In this document: piece after piece, positions 5,693 through 5,738 of the stretch
Layout: every line of letters starts with the position of its first letter
Numbering within the stretch: position 1 is the first letter of the stretch
Assembly (NCBI GenBank): GCA_900764225.1
Contig: CAAFNG010000410.1
Coordinates: 1 to 5,738 of the forward strand
DNA: 5,738 nucleotides
Direction: 5' to 3'
Origin: Lachnospiraceae bacterium
Lineage (GTDB): Bacteria > Bacillota > Clostridia > Lachnospirales > Lachnospiraceae
Made by a program: the position numbers and the translations under genes
The notes under the pieces: model-generated
The model's input: the letters and a program-made list of their open reading frames with translations, nothing else
Database searches by the model: none
Told to the model about the DNA's origin: nothing

Positions 5693-5738
5693 CTGTCTCT
5701 TATACACATCTGACGCTGCCGACGAATTAGACGGTGTA
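5693..5738 (+). other. Illumina Nextera i5 adapter (artefact, not genomic)
   Basis: Positions 5693-5711 (CTGTCTCTTATACACATCT) are the Tn5 mosaic end and 5712-5725 (GACGCTGCCGACGA) are the Nextera read-1 adapter in reverse complement. Positions 5726-5733 (ATTAGACG) are the i5 index and GTGTA begins the P5 side. From memory, the reverse complement of the index, CGTCTAAT, is Nextera S510. Biological sequence ends at 5692. Confidence 0.98.

Overview
The window is one assembled contig whose two ends are untrimmed Illumina Nextera library adapters (1-49 and 5693-5738). The biological sequence is 50-5692, about 5.6 kb. The genes are Firmicutes-like: tightly packed, strong AGGAGG-type ribosome sites, an extended -10 promoter, a HAAS/DUF1700 protein and palindromic intergenic repeats. 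A gut Lachnospiraceae (Blautia, Ruminococcus or Roseburia-like) is my best guess. This rests on protein and repeat character only, with no marker gene present.

Layout: all genes lie on the + strand. From 50 to 5194 there is a polyamine operon: the 3' part of a spermidine synthase (speE), a saccharopine-dehydrogenase-like carboxynorspermidine/carboxyspermidine dehydrogenase (684-1964), carboxynorspermidine/carboxyspermidine decarboxylase (nspC, 1954-3075), agmatine deiminase (aguA, 3110-4213) and N-carbamoylputrescine amidase (aguB, 4316-5194). The first three genes overlap by 4 and 11 bases. The remaining gaps are 34 and 102 bases. From 5195 to 5496 lies a 302-base intergenic region with three hairpin-forming palindromes, a second diverged copy of part of the third one, and a good candidate promoter. 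From 5497 a HAAS/DUF1700-family gene begins and is cut off by the adapter after 65 genuine residues.

How the genes work together: AguA and AguB convert agmatine to putrescine through N-carbamoylputrescine. The dehydrogenase condenses putrescine with aspartate semialdehyde to carboxyspermidine, and NspC decarboxylates this to spermidine. An arginine decarboxylase making agmatine is expected upstream but lies outside the window. SpeE represents a second, S-adenosylmethionine-dependent route to spermidine in the same operon. No speD, its usual partner, is visible. This apparent doubling of the aminopropylation step is the main biological question here. All the enzymes belong to known families, and I do not see an undescribed system such as a defence island, CRISPR array or mobile element.
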